DNA of 64,000 nt from Sambucus nigra (GCA_949130495.1 OX422222.1:277750109-277814108), one strand, 5' to 3'; counted from the first letter of the stretch, positions 1-12,700 are shown. Made by a program: numbers and translations. The notes: generated from the letters alone by a model not told the origin.

Positions 1-1091
1 GTAGAATCATCGAATCGTATAGTCAATTTTTTTATAAGTGAGTCAACTTCCAGTGAGTTTAAATTTTTACACTAAAATTGATTTGGGTACGTAACTGTTG
101 GGACTATTATTTGGTATGTACACTTATGTTGATGCTCTCGTGCATTAAGTTCACGCCCTTATATTTCACTCCCGTGTTTAAGATATTTTGTTATAAGTCA
201 TTGGTGTACCTTTTATTTCCCAAAGTTTTTTTATACCTTATTTTTTGTACTTTGAGGGATGTTCCTTCTTTCTGTATTTTTTATCCCCTTATTATGTACT
301 TTTTCTGTATTTTATACATTATCCTATAGATCATATTTATATTGTGTTACTATTTGGTTTCATTTATATATACTGAGATGTGATTCCAATGTGGTGTATT
401 CATTGAGCATAAATGTGTTTGAGGTGGTTACATATATTTTCTTTATTGCTCTATCTTGTGATGATATTCCATTACATATTTCTTGTGATGCACTTTATTT
501 TATATGTGATAAACTAACCTTACAGGTGCATGTTCTATTCATTTGTCCTTTTCAGGCAAAAAAGGGGAGAACAACTTTAGGGGGAGTTTTGATATTATCG
601 GTTTATTTAATATTATAGAGAATTAAGGTAAATGTCATGTTCCTTTCTATATTTGAATTTTTAGGACAATGCTTTTCAAGTTTTTAAATCTAGTCCCTGT
701 GGTACAATTACCTTCATTTTTTTGGTCCGCGCCAGCGACACCATTTTTCTTGGTGTTTTTAGTACAGGGACTAAATTTATAAAATTATATGGGGTGTCCT
801 ATTTTTATACACTTTAAACATTATGAGGACCTTTTCCTAAAACCCCCTTAATATTATTTATACTTCCATGCATGACAAGTAGTTTGTTTTGTGTGTGTGT
901 ATGCATCATTTTATATGTACGTCCTATGGAAGCATCACTTATATCATTTGGTGTTAGGTTTTTAGGTTGTCTCGTGCCTTTTCCTTTTAGGGTTTGGGAT
1001 GGGCATTAAATAGGCTTTATAACAAGGCTTATCAATTCAACCTTTATTATTATTTTTTTATTTTGTCCTGGAATAACCAAAGGGGGAGACT
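1..1091 (+). other. AT-rich 3' end of a decayed copia-like element, no gene
   Basis: This stretch is AT-rich and holds only short, low-complexity reading frames that resemble no family I recognise. Two purine-rich tracts (aaaaaaggggagaa near 555 and aaagggggagac at 1079-1090) look like the 3' untranslated region and polypurine tract that precede a copia LTR, and TGTAAGG follows at 1092. This is an inference from general copia 3'-end style. No RT or RNase H was seen upstream, so the element body is either outside the window or too decayed to read. Confidence 0.35.
683..781. repeat. Short inverted-repeat element (MITE-like), about 99 bp
   Basis: The left end reads TTTAAATCTAGTCCCTGTGG and the right end reads, on the opposite strand, TAAATTTAGTCCCTGTAC. 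They form imperfect terminal inverted repeats around a core of about 60 bp. No target duplication is clear. TAGTCCCTG-ended small repeats are common in plant genomes, but I cannot assign a superfamily. The core contains GTCCGCGCCAGCGAC, close to a motif repeated in the 50-52 kb array. Confidence 0.4.
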
Positions 1092-2750
1092 TGTAAGGAT
1101 AAATTTTTGCATTAGGTCAATTTGTAGTATGAGCTTATTCCGTTAATCAAAAGACGTAGTTTTTTATGGTGTTGTATACTGAAGCCCATAAGTTAGCGAC
1201 CATACTTGCACAAGTTACATTCAAGCATTCATCATGCCGCTTTATCATTTCAATTAAGTACATGACCTTATGATATTTAGAGAAAAAAAAATTAAGGCTT
1301 TAAAATGTTTTTAGAATGTGTTTTGAAAAACTTTAAATTTTCCAGGTCATTCTAACAACATTTGATATGTCGTTCGAATGAGGGCGTTCATCTCGTTCGA
1401 AGGAGAGATCAAACGAGTTTAATAATCGAAAGATTTTCCTTCGCTGGAATCTTGTTAGATGACTCGTTTGAAGTGCGTTCCAACGAGATTGGTACCCTTG
1501 TTAGAATAAACTTCAAACGAGGGCTAACGGACTGTTTTCCCCCTTAGCTGGAATCTCGTTTCATTCCTCGTCAGATACTTGTTCGAACGAGATTAGGTAC
1601 GTCATTCGAATGATGTACCATGTTGTTCGAATTACCCGATGTATTTTACAAGAAATTCTGTTTTCATTGAGTGTTTTCCCACCTTCCCACATTTTTAAAA
1701 TATCCAGTTTTTATAGAAGTGCATTGTAGACTTTTCAACATGCCTTTTTTATGCCTCACAATGCCAAAAACACTTTGAAAAATCCTCTCCAAATATCCTT
1801 GATTCTTTATGATCAAGTTTTTTAAATCTAAATCCACATAAACTTTTCTTCGTCATATGTTCGTGGTTGTGCGGTGGATTTTCCACTGTTGGAGATGGTA
1901 AATGCTATCGATGGATACCGAGGCAAGGAGTTGATGTGAAGTCATATTTGACTGTAAGGTGTTACAAACGGAGGTTTTGAAGACTCTGTATTCATGGGCT
2001 TTAGGAGTCAAGTTTTGTATGTCAAATTGAGTTTACTTGTAAAATCATATTTGTAGTGAATTTGTCTAGGCCTGCCCATCTGAGGTTTTTCTCATTTGGA
2101 TTTTTCTCGTACATCAGCGTCTCATGGGTTATTTTCTTTTCGTTACAATTGAATCTTGCATGCTCACTTAGTAATCATGTTAACAAGATTAAAATTAAAA
2201 AAGTAATGAGACTCCGTGCCTAGACTTTGTTTTTGCTTCACATGCTTGTTAATTTGGATAAATCTAACGAATTTGAACCTAAATCATATAACCAAATTTC
2301 TTAGACTAGTTTATTTACATACGGTGGACTCCGTGTGTGAAGGATACTAAGCATGTTCGGTGGATAACTAGGCGTGTGTGGACTCACATGTTTTGACAAT
2401 TATGCAGGTGGACTTCTACATATCGCTGTGGAGGATAGGTTGAAGATCGAAGACACGTCAAGGCTTGAGAGGGAGTCGAGTCATTATTTAAGCCATGTAT
2501 CTACTTTCGTAATTCCTTATCATAATTAATTTGTGGGGCTAGGTCATCCGAGGTTTTTTTCTTTTGCGTTTTCCTCATGCATCAGACGTTGTGGTTTAAT
2601 TTACTTATTTTATCATGCACTCACTTAAATGCATGTTTTAGGTTAAGATAAAATTAGTTAATTAGTTTATTACAACAATCGTTTAAAATTGGTGCTTAGT
2701 TTATGGGGTTAATTAAATTGTTGAATTTGAAAAAGATAAAAAAAAATTGA
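1092..2750 (+). mobile_element. Probable copia LTR, right end not defined
   Basis: It starts with TG straight after a polypurine tract. Two related blocks (about 2040-2230 and 2530-2720) carry GAGGTTTTTCTC and TTTCTCGTACATC-like text, the style of the R/U5 part of many copia LTRs, and they look like an internal duplication. I could not find a CA end with a target duplication, nor a second LTR copy in the window, so the borders and the LTR call are tentative. Confidence 0.35.
1362..1640. repeat. Cluster of GTTCGAA/AACGAG motifs
   Basis: The motifs CGTTCGAA, CTCGTTCGAA, GTTCGAACGAG and AACGAGATT recur about ten times in 280 bp, in both orientations and at irregular spacing. They are partly self-complementary through TTCGAA. 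A second cluster of the same motif lies at 54870-55035 inside a solo LTR. The short reading frame across this block has an RSNE-like periodicity that comes from the repeat, so it is not called as a gene. Confidence 0.6.
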
Positions 2751-3270
2751 GTTTTGTGGTTTTTAACGTCTCTATGTAAGATTCTAGCATATAGGGCTTT
2801 CACCCATGTTGCTCGTGTTTATGAAACTTTGAACGTAAAAAGTAGGCCTTTAAGTTTGAGAATTTTCACGTCATAACTTTGATCATGTTGCTACCCAATT
2901 CTTAATGTTGATCTTGCTTTAATAATATTTCAAGTAAAGATAAATTACTTTGATATTTTGAGTAGGTATGAATGTATTTGGTCGCAGTAATGAAACTCTC
3001 CCATCTCTTGTAGATTTTTTCATGACTTCTGAGTCAAGGTTATGAGGACTAACTCGACAATTATGCCAGGAGAATTCATTGAATAAGAACAATGTAGTCT
3101 TATTTTCGTTGATATTTATCCACTTACAAAAATCTTGTCGTTCCTTTTACTTATTTATCATCCTTGATGTAATTTTTATTATGATCCATTATCACTTGTC
3201 GATTCCCATCCAAGGCTACTTACAACTCAATGGAAGGAGTTGAGACTAGTCATTGAATGAAGGAGGATAA
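2751..3270. other. AT-rich flank of Copia-1, nothing recognised
   Basis: There is no coding potential, RNA gene or clear repeat here. The last bases before the Copia-1 LTR (ggataa) do not form a clean target duplication with the sequence after 29014. Confidence 0.5.
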
Positions 3271-4819
3271 TGTTGGGGTTTTATTATCAAAATCATGTAA
3301 TGTTATTTTATTTATTAATGAAAACTTGTCTACTTGATCTTGAAATGAGAACTTATGTTTGTGAGAATAATTTATATTTATGTTCTAAATATATTATTTT
3401 TTGTATATCTGTCAATTATAATCAATAGGAATTCCGATGAGTTGGGTTTGACTTGATCACAGGAGATTGGAATTCTAGTTCTAGTACAACTGACAGTTCA
3501 CAACCTAGATACGAAGTTGACATCCTATCGGTACAGTTGCATGTACAATCCTAGTAGTTTATCTAAAACTATAGGAGCATGTCTGATGGTTTGGGAACTT
3601 TTATGATAGTTCAAAAATGGATTGAGACCAGTACATGTAGGAATTTAATTAACAGGACCATTCATGAGATTTAAGTCTAGGGGTTGTCTTGATTAGACTT
3701 AGGTAATCTCACACCATTTGTAAAGGGTACATATATTCCTAATCCCGAGAATTATACAAATTGGAAAGCTTGCGTAATTATTGCTTCGATTACTATAAGT
3801 GTGATTTAATTTTATATCAGGTTAATAGATCCCCCCAAGTTGGGCAACAGTTGTGTGAGTGAGTCTGAGATCATAATTCACATGAATTTGCGTCGAGGAG
3901 ATATCTTGGATTGCGATACCCCTTGATAAATCTATAAGATTTGTTTTCACCCGCTAAACCAGATTAGTGGATTATTATATAATCCGATGGAGTAGCAAAA
4001 TAAGTGAAGTCTGAGAATCAATGAATTAATTAGATGTTCGTTAATATCAATTAGCGACAAATTAATTTGACCAAGCAAGTATCGAAAGCTTAACGTGGGA
4101 AAACATATTATGTATTATGATCAACTTTGCAAATAAGAGCTCATTATATGAGATTTATTTTTGAGATATATATTGGAGTGTAGTCATAATTATTTAATAG
4201 AGTTGATTATGATTAAATACAGAAAGAAAATAAATTACGGGGTGGCAATTTAGGATTTTCGAGTATTTATATGGAAACCAATTTAATTATATGTCTTGGG
4301 TTCCTTCTAGAGTTCATATACCCAATTAGTTAGGCCCAGACTCTCTAGAAGCCCAGTTTAGCCCAAGCCCATAACTTATACTATTATATATTGGTGTAAT
4401 CTAGGGTTTTAAGTTATATATTCATTATTAAAGGTTGGGGGGGGGGGGGGGGGGGGACACTATTCATGTTTTTGTGTAGAGGCGAAGAAAGATATAGTCC
4501 CATATCATACTCAAAAGCAATAGTTTCATCTAGAAAGGTACCCACACACCTACCTAGATTTAGTACGATCATATAATAGAAAATTTAATCATTCGGTGGA
4601 CACAAGCAAGCTTTTGGAGGAACAAAAGAAGGCAACCCTTCGTCACGAATAAATACATTTCTCCATATCAGATTGCAATCTGATCCGTAAAGGTATTTTA
4701 TTTGTAACCCTAGATTTGGGTCAATCAAACCTAGTTTTTGTATTTTATTCTTTCTGTTACATAATTATTCGAAGAATCATGGGTTAAATTTTTTATTCCA
4801 CGTATATCCATCCCGAGCA
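3271..4819 (+). mobile_element. Copia-1 5' LTR
   Basis: It runs from TG at 3271 to CA at 4818-4819, about 1.55 kb. It aligns along its length with 15960-16653 joined to 28301-29014; for example GCTTAACGTGG is followed by ATCAACTT in both. The end is set by a decayed initiator-Met-type primer binding site directly after it. A run of 20 G at 4437-4456 is missing from the matching place in the 3' LTR. Confidence 0.8.
4437..4456 (+). repeat. Homopolymer run of 20 G
   Basis: Twenty uninterrupted G residues sit inside the Copia-1 5' LTR. The matching part of the 3' LTR (about 28640) reads only gaggggaag, so the tract expanded after insertion, or is an assembly or sequencing effect. Confidence 0.9.
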
Positions 4820-4835
4820 ATTAGTACCAGCTCCC
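4820..4835 (+). promoter_or_regulatory. Decayed copia primer binding site
   Basis: ATTAGTACCAGCTCCC matches the usual plant copia start ATTGGTATCAGAGCCC (initiator Met tRNA) at about 12 of 16 positions, directly after the LTR end. It supports the 5' LTR call and sets the LTR border. Confidence 0.55.
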
Positions 4836-5300
4836 ACGTTGTAGAATGATTATGTTTTAGGAAGGCCCATTTTATCCACATTCAAATCCTAGGTTGTATG
4901 TTAGAAATATTTACATAAATGTATATATTTGTGTACTAACATGATTTTGTAGGATGTGAATGTTTATATCCCTTCCATCATGGTCATATGATTGTATGTT
5001 ATGTGAATGAATCCTACGACTGTTTATCCATAGTTATTTCCTGCTCTAGATTCAATTTGGTTGTTATAATTAGGGTTTTATAATTATTACATTTAATCGA
5101 TGTAGTGGCAGAGATTATGGGGGGATGTAATTTCTTATTGTTTTTGGATTCAGAGGTTTTCCACGAGGTTTTGCTGAAGTTTTGATGCCATTATTGGGGG
5201 TTAAACAGAAAAATGAAGAAGTTACAGAAGGAGGAAAAAGAAAGCAAAAAGAAAGGAAGAAAAAAGGAAATCGTGGCACTAGGTGACACGACTCAGAAAA
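4836..5300 (+). other. Copia-1 leader, first part
   Basis: Non-coding sequence lies between the primer binding site and the first insertion. A purine-rich A/G tract at about 5208-5270 is the only notable feature. Confidence 0.4.
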
Positions 5301-6961
5301 TGTCTCTAATGTGCGTTATCTCTAGGCTCAAGTGAAAGCCTGTCTCGTTAGTAATAAATCTGGTAAGTTGGGATCGTATCCACAAGGAAATAGGACAACA
5401 GAGTTGTGACGACGTTGGATAGATAAGGAAATCCTAACTCTGACTCTAAAAGGAAAGGAAAAATGATTGGTTTGTGGAACAACTACACTAGATGCAATTA
5501 TGAAATTATGAAAAGGTGCAATTATACTAATTTACATAAACTAGTGGTGAAGAATGATTTAAAACTTTAAACTATATGATAAGAAAAACAGGACGGGAAT
5601 ACAATCCCTCAACCCTAGTGTATTGCAGGTATAATACTATTTGTAAATTTAAATGATTAATTAGACCCAAAATTTAGTACTCCCAAGCATTACGTATATG
5701 AGGTTCAAGCCCGCACCATACTTAATCAGAGGACGAGTATATCGGGTATTTGATAGTTACACTCGAATTGCATTCTAAAGCATCCCGGTTACCCGAAAGC
5801 AAACGAGATCCAAAGATCTACAATTGTCGTGTTCCTACGCAATACGGTCGTAATAAATTACTAAATTCAGAGGATTAATATTATACACATGCAACTATCA
5901 CATCAGGCTGGGTTCCTGTATCCCGACCTTAGAAAATCTAGCCTAACATACTGAAACTAATGAAAACAATTTTTGAATTGCAGAAAACCATGATTAAACT
6001 AAGGAAAATTTGTGGAATGATGTAGAAAGGAATTAAACAGAGGAAATAACTCACTAATCTTAACCAAGAATTAAAAACAGCAATTAAGAACACTTGTAAT
6101 CACAGAAATCTGAATAATCTTCAATCTTGAAATTAAAAGAATAAACTATCTCTAAACTGGGGTTTTCTGGAAAGAATGGAAAATTATACTAATTCCCCGT
6201 ACTAAAAACGATAATAACTCAGGTTTATATACCCTACAAAATTCTAAGAGTTTTAGCAACACTAGGACTCTCCATTAGAGGAAGATAAGAAAATAAAATA
6301 TCGATAGTCGGACCGATCCCGTCCTCCGCCGGACCAGTTTGTCTTGGATCCGGACCGGTCCTATCCTCCTCCGGACCGATTTAGCTTGGATCCGGACCGG
6401 TCCTGTGCGGATCGGTTCTTTTAATTTCTTTCAGCTTTGATCCGTCTTTGATCCGGGGTTCTCTAGAATGTGGCACGACGGACCGGTTCTTTTAATTTCT
6501 GGCCGGACCGATCCTGTACGGATCGGTTATTTTAATTTCTGGCCGGATCGGTCTTGTCTTTCTTTGACTTTTTCTTCTATCTTTGACTGCTCATAACTTT
6601 CACAACGGGACTCCATTGAGGTGCCGTTTTTTCCAGTGTTCTTGTAATTGAAAGCTCTTCAACTTTCCAGTTGGTCCCGCCTCCGGAATAAGGCTGAAAA
6701 ATTATGAAAATGCCCTTTACTCCCCGTTTCTTAGTTTTCTTTCACTGTTTTGAGTTCTCTTTGGCACTAACTTGCATGAAATACCTGTAAAACACATAAG
6801 AGATACACAAAATACGAAATACTTGCCAAAAAGGGTTAGTAGCATAAATATAAGTCAAATTCAAGCTATTTACACCGCACGGAATCGTAAAAATACCGAA
6901 ATTAAGGGGATAAATGTGAAGAATTTATGCCTAATCACTAGGCAAGGAAGTCAGCCAGTGT
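5301..6961 (-). repeat. Inserted repeat of unknown class, about 1.7 kb
   Basis: The left part contains GGGATCGTATCCACAAGGAA and a chain of short phrases (CTCTAACTTTCC-style text near 6650) that recur in dispersed plant repeats. The right part contains GGTGCCGTTTTTTCCAGTG and AACTTTCCAGTTGG. No coding domain is present. The borders are only approximate, because no terminal repeat or target duplication was found. It separates the Copia-1 leader from gag, so I infer it inserted after Copia-1. Confidence 0.35.
6308..6556. repeat. Irregular GGACCGGTCC minisatellite
   Basis: GGATCCGGACCGGTCCT and the companion GGATCGGTTCTTTTAATTTC are repeated several times with spacings of about 40-60 bp. Each core (GGACCGGTCC) is a palindrome. 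This is the only markedly GC-rich patch in the surrounding 5 kb. Confidence 0.65.
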
Positions 6962-7744
6962 AGTGGCTGTCTTAGCATGTCATTGTGGGGTTATGATCGC
7001 TATAGCGGCCTGACACCACCGGTATAGCAGTGGTTGGTGGCAATGGAGGAGCGACTTATTTTTTTTTCCAAGGACTCTTATTTGTGATTTGTTTTTTGAG
7101 GATTCTTCTTCAACATTTTTTTCTTCCACATCAAGTTGCTTTGCATAAGAATCCTCATTATCCAAGGACTCAATTTTAGGAATGATTACAACCATAATGG
7201 AAAGGGGTAATTTTGCCTTTTTTATTTTTATTTTTATTTTTATTTTTGTACTTATTTATTATTTGCATATCTCTTTATTATATTTTGTTGCAAAATATCG
7301 TTTGTTAATTAATTGGATAATTAAGAACACCCATTTTGTGAACAACATGGTTTATTATGTACAGACTGACTTAGATCACGATTTTCTTGGAAATTTTATT
7401 TTAATTCATTATTTTCTAAATTTAATTTAATCTGATCATTAATATAAAGGTGTAAATTAAATTAAGATTTACGGGTTTTATTTTAATTAAAAAATGTTTT
7501 TTTTATTTTTGAAAAGTTAAAATAGTGAGATGAGGAAATTTAATTTATTAATTACCAAGGATTTAATTCGAACTTTTAGGATTGAACAAATTATTTTTTA
7601 AAAACCATCAAGTTTTAAAATATTAAGTGGGAAAAGGGTTTCAACATAAATTTCACGGTCTACATTAGTGGTTTATTAATGTGATGTGATTAATTCCTCA
7701 CGTTAACTAGTCTCGACTCCCAACGGATGGAATTATATCACGAT
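6962..7744. other. AT-rich interval, no supported gene
   Basis: A 71-codon reading frame on the minus strand (7195-6980) encodes an acidic, Glu/Asp-rich peptide. It matches no family I know and is too short to call alone. The rest is T-rich, including a (TTTTTA)n stretch near 7215-7245. Confidence 0.4.
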
Positions 7745-9672
7745 TGTAACACTTGTGAAATTTAAAAAATAAAAATACTTAAAATGAAATACAAAGATTA
7801 TTTTCTCATTAATAATCAAATTCCTTTTTTACTAAGTTGGAGAGAAAATAAAATATACAACCATCTATTTTCACAACAAATTAAATTAATACAATTTTTG
7901 GTTTTTAATAGAAATAAAGTACACAAAGCTATTGCAACGTCCAATGCGTCTCAAAAATCCAAATATCTTTAATGAATCCAACATGTGTATAAACCTAAAA
8001 TATTAATATAAAACTATGGGGGTGAGCGAAAAATTCAAAAGCTCGTATAACTACTTCAAGTGCACTAAACATAATCTTGCATGCACATATATCAAGTGTA
8101 TGCAATATGAAACTCATCCTAATATCTCAATATAATAATAATCAGACTTATTTATCCACAACGTCTTTACAAAAATCCCGAACCCATATATGAAATTCCC
8201 GCCTCACTTCTCGTGAGACGATGTGGACTCTCGTTATACTTTTCTCTCAAATATAATCTAAACAACCCATGGGCCAAAACTAAGAAACATACTTGAAAAT
8301 GTGAGATAGGAAAATCCTCGTCATCACCCTAACATAACAATCCTAGCATAACCGCCAGACCTAGCAAACCAGACACATGGATTAGTTCACCCAATAAGAG
8401 ACAAAATCGTAGCCCGAAAGCACACCCCGTATCGTGGGTTATTTGGATAAGGGATGCCTACATCTTCCAATATTTTCAACAATTAAAAATAATCATTCTT
8501 CCAATTTCATCAACATATAAATCAATTTCCACGATTTGAGTATAAATTATCTGCCTAAATTGTAATCCCAAACATTCTCGTAAATCAATTATATTTACGT
8601 TAACCCCACTACACGACATGAAAATAAGTCATGCAATATAAGTGAGATGAAATGAATAATATGTACCAAGCACACATATAAGATGCATAAGTAGTATGTA
8701 TAATATATACATTTATGGGTGAATAGGAGTAGCACACAATTAAAACCAAGGGAGAACAAAACTGCCTTAAATCATAAAAGTTAAAAATGTCGAATCAAAG
8801 TGCCAAAAATCTTCCAAATCTTCCCTTGTAAATAATTATCATCATCTTATTCCTCTTATTCTGAAAATAAGTTATTTTATTTCTCATCTAAAAATATTCC
8901 CCAAGTTCTTCTTATTTTCTATCCAAATTTTATAGAGTTCTCTCACTAAAAGTTATTTAAAGCCCATAAACACCATCACATTTTTATATACAAATAAATA
9001 GGCTTAAAATAACCTTAATCCCTTTAAAAACACATTAAGACTTCCTCCACTCTTCCTCCCTTATGTCTCTCATTTAACCCTTGAAATCCCCTCATAAAGG
9101 CTCAATTAAATGAGCCTTAACTCCCACATTGATTATTTAAAAACTAATACTAATCCTCATTTCATTTTTATTATATATAATCGTAATAAACACATAAAAT
9201 ACTTTAAAAAATCATTCACAACTCAACGTCCTCAAACTCACAAACAAAGTCAAATTAACTAGCAAATTGGCACCATATTAATCACCCTACAACTAGTATT
9301 CATTTAAAATTATTTTTTCTTGTTTTATACCTAAAAAGAACTTTTAATGTTTCCAAAATATATAGTGTAGCATTACCATGCCAAAAAAAAAAGGATAAAA
9401 TTTTCAACCTTTCTAACATTTTACTAATTAATTTAAAAACTACTCAAACAAAAATTCAATAAATTTCACATAAATTTTCATTAATTGAAATATGTTCATA
9501 TAAATATACTTCACACTTGATTTATTGAATCCGTATATTATTTAAGCAATTTTACCAAAATTCGTTAAATGCCATATAATTAGTTTCAAATTCACAAATA
9601 AAATTTGCTAATAATTATGACAATTAATGTAACACTATTTTAAATTAGATCCCAAAAATATGGGGTGTTAGA
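7745..9672 (-). mobile_element. Probable gypsy-type LTR in minus orientation, decayed
   Basis: On the minus strand the segment begins near TAACACCCCATATTTTTGGG (9670) and ends CACAAGTGTTACA (7745). This is the same style as the TGTAATACCCCG...GGGGTGTCACA solo LTR at 53749-56660. An internal GC-richer patch (8200-8460) recalls the middle of that LTR. No coding domain and no matching 5-bp flanks were found, so whether it is a solo LTR or a fragment is open. Confidence 0.4.
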
Positions 9673-11072
9673 GTGACGTCCGGTATTCTGAAAACTCTTA
9701 AGTGATAAATCCTAGAATTAGAATCCGAGTGAGTTCAATCACCCCAATGAGGAAGTCCTTCATGAGCGGGTTCTAACTCAAGGAAGGAACTAATAATATA
9801 CACTTATACATAATAACTGATATCATCTCCAATGGATTAATTGTCATTAATTGTGGGACCAAAATATGTCTACAATTTAATTACGTTGCACAATAGTTTT
9901 TGAACTATCCATAGTAGGGATGACAACATGGAGGGTTTTCAAAAACCTTAACCTACTCCATTTAAAAAGTTCTTAGTCCGTCTCTCCTCGCGACTCGCAA
10001 CGGGTTTATTTTAAGAAGCCCCAAATCTGTTTAAGCCTGTTTTACATGAACTCGAACCCACCCCGCCCCGCCCCACCCCATTTAAACCTCGCAGGTCGCA
10101 GTCCGTCCTATTTATTTTGGAATACTAAAAAAAAATCATCATCTATATATTTTATTAATACTAAGAGAATTTAGCATGCCCCATAAATGTCAACATTAAA
10201 CTTCATCATCACGTATAAATTCCAACATTAAAGTGAAGCATTACCTATAAATTTCAACATCAAATTTTATCACCTAATTATTTTAACATTACATCAAAAT
10301 GTGTCCAAAAATTTAGCAAAATTCAAAACAAAAAGTTACACAAGATAAAAACAGTCTCAACAATCTTAAATACAAGTTTACTGAACATAAAATAGAGATG
10401 GTGAAATTTAATTATGCGACTCTCACGAACTTTTAACATCATCCTCATATCATCAACTCGTCAAAACCTGAAAAATTAAATCAACACAATGAAAAAATGA
10501 TCAAATTTGATGGTAAATGTTAGAATACATACCTTATCACTTTTACAAGCTTAAAATGAATGCCAACTATTAAGTTCATTATTTATTTTGTTATTTTTCT
10601 TAATATCCAATTTCTTTTAAAGATTGTTGAAATGTTCCCTAAGATAACAATACCCGCCGGTGGGGTAAAAGTTGCCAAAGGTATAATCTTGAGCATTTTC
10701 CCTAATGAAATAACTCCAACGTATGGAATTAATCTAACCTAGTTGATTCACAATGAATACCCATGATTAAAGGCAACTATGCCTTGTTATTCCTAATGAA
10801 TGCCACAATAGTACAAAACAAGGTTCTTTTCATTCAATACATTAAGGATGCCAAGGTTTATAATAGGTGTATATATAAGCCTTTACCCGTAATCTATCTA
10901 AAACCAACCTTATGAAATTAAACCTAAGAAATCTAATATCATAAACTACAAAAATAGAAGGGGAAAAACTTAAAACGAAAAAAATAAAATTAGTGAAATT
11001 ACGTTCATTAGTTTTATTATTAAAATCTTAGCCTAAAATAAAATTATAGATATTATAGATATATTAAAGTAT

Positions 11073-11092
11073 TATAATATGCACACACACAC

Positions 11093-11168
<76 letters not shown>

Positions 11169-11172
11169 TATG
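11073..11172. repeat. (CA)n followed by (TA)n microsatellite
   Basis: A nearly pure AC/CA run of about 70 bp passes directly into an AT run. Reading frames across it only translate the repeat. Confidence 0.95.
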
Positions 11173-11228
11173 ATACATCTTCGGAGCGATGAGCAGTGGA
11201 GTCGGAGATGTAAGGCTACTCAGTGCTG

Positions 11229-11230
<2 letters not shown>

Positions 11231-11262
<32 letters not shown>
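11231..11262. repeat. (GA)n microsatellite
   Basis: About 16 GA units lie between the CA/TA tract on the left and the GT/TA tract on the right. Confidence 0.95.
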
Positions 11263-11263
<1 letters not shown>

Positions 11264-11317
11264 ATCGCTGACCTAATTCTAAGCGGCAAGTTATTTTTGG
11301 GATTTCGATATTTTAGT

Positions 11318-11319
11318 GC

Positions 11320-11398
<79 letters not shown>
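11318..11398. repeat. (GT)n(TA)n(GA)n compound microsatellite
   Basis: A short GT run leads into about 30 TA units and then a GA run. With the left (CA)n(TA)n tract it makes a roughly mirrored arrangement within 330 bp. Confidence 0.95.
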
Positions 11399-11855
11399 TA
11401 AATGTGTGTGTGTAGGGGGCTTAATTGTAATTAATATGCATATAAAGGGTATTTATGTAGGCATAAGTTAAATGGGATGAGACAGTTTTATTTAAATGAA
11501 CTCCTAACCCGACCCATTTAATAAACAATTTTTTTTGTAAACCCATACCCGGTCCTAATTCATTAATCAAGTTTTAAAACTCTCCCCATTAGGGTCAGGT
11601 TGGATTGGGTCTCCTACGGGTCGGGTTAAATTGCCATCCATAAGAGTACATAACTAAAAGAAAAAAGTTTGCCTGGTTCAAGGTAAAGTGATTTAGGATC
11701 TCAACGAGAAATATCACTTCATAAGGGAAGTAAGATGTTCGATGGGATTTTATTTTTATCCAACAGATGGATGCTAAATTAAATCGAAGTTAATTCTCAC
11801 ACGTATATTTTAAAATTAATTCCGTTTTCAATATTTATAATTCTCATATTTCAAA

Positions 11856-12700
11856 ATGGGCTCTTCATTCAACGCACTTGCTTCAATCTTAAAGGACGAC
11901 AAACTTACTGGCATGAACTACATAAACTAGAAAAAAACTAGACATTGTCTTAATTGTTGAGGACTCTAAGTTTGTTTGGATTGAAACCTGCTCTACCAAG
12001 CCTGATGAAGGGGTAACCGAAAGGGAGGTCCAAGCTTATAAAATGTGGTAAAAGCTGATAAAATGGCTCGTTGCTATATACTAGCCTCTATAACTAACGT
12101 GTTACAACATTAGAATCAGCACATATCAAGCGCTTACGACAAGATTCTGAACCTCTGGGACATATTTGAGGATCAAAATCGCGTCGTAAGGCTGGATGCT
12201 GTGTTAAGGTTGGTTAACACCAAGATGTTAGATGGTACTCCCATATGTGAGCACGCTCTTAAGATAATGTACACCTTGGGAGAATTAGAGGTGATTGGAT
12301 CTGAAATCGATGGGGGATATTCAAGTTGATTTTGTCCTCTAATCACTACCCGAATCCTTTAAATAGTTTCACCAAAACTATTTTATGAACAAGTTTGATT
12401 ACTCTCTGGCAAAAACTGCATAACAACTCCAAGTTGCGGAGAATATCACCATGTATAAGGGTGTGGTTCAGGTTGCTGAGAAAAGCCTATTTTCTTCTGT
12501 CCCATAAAGTAAGAAGAAGAAGAATGGAAAGCCACAAACATAACCTGTGATTGTTAAAATTTCGTTGAGCTTCAAGTTGTAAAAAAATAATCGAAAGACA
12601 AGTGTTATATCTATAAATGGTTTGGACATTGAAAAAAATAGTTCTCAATCTTCTTAACAAGGAAGGATATAAATGGTAATTTCTCCATAGTCATTGAGAC
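11856..12700 (+). pseudogene. Copia-1 gag, decayed
   Basis: The gag protein of copia elements packages the element RNA. The ATG at 11856 opens MGSSFNALASILKDDKLTG, the hallmark start of a common plant copia gag (ASIL..NKLTG.NY). A UBN2-type gag body follows in broken frames to about 12520, and a CCHC zinc knuckle remnant (K-C-x2-Y-x3-G-H pattern) sits near 12600-12640. Stops begin within 25 codons (TAG after the MNYIN-like segment), and several frame changes follow. It could not make a working protein. Confidence 0.75.

Larger units (their letters stand above)
9914..11641. mobile_element. Non-autonomous hAT-like element with internal microsatellites
   Basis: The left end reads TAGGGATGACAA and the right end, on the minus strand, TATGGATGGCAATTTAACCC. 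Both resemble CAGGGATGGCAA-type hAT termini. Just inside the ends are CCCGCCCCGCCCC (left) and GGGTCGGGTT-like text (right), as in the GGGTTGGGC-rich non-autonomous plant elements. There is no transposase. An exact 8-bp duplication was not found, so the class is a best guess. Confidence 0.4.

Noticed and set aside
78..618. Two overlapping hydrophobic reading frames of 83 and 119 codons
   Set aside because: T-rich sequence gives Phe/Leu/Tyr/Ile-rich frames by chance. No family resemblance, and the context is a retroelement 3' region.
6308..6556. GC-rich island as a possible host promoter
   Set aside because: It is made of repeated GGACCGGTCC units without a downstream gene.
7745..9672. Calling this a confirmed solo LTR
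   Set aside because: The terminal style fits, but the 5-bp flanks (ACGAT and GTGAC) do not match, so it stays tentative.
11053..11383. Short frames across CA/TA/GA repeats
   Set aside because: They only translate dinucleotide repeats (Cys-Val, Tyr-Ile, Arg-Glu).
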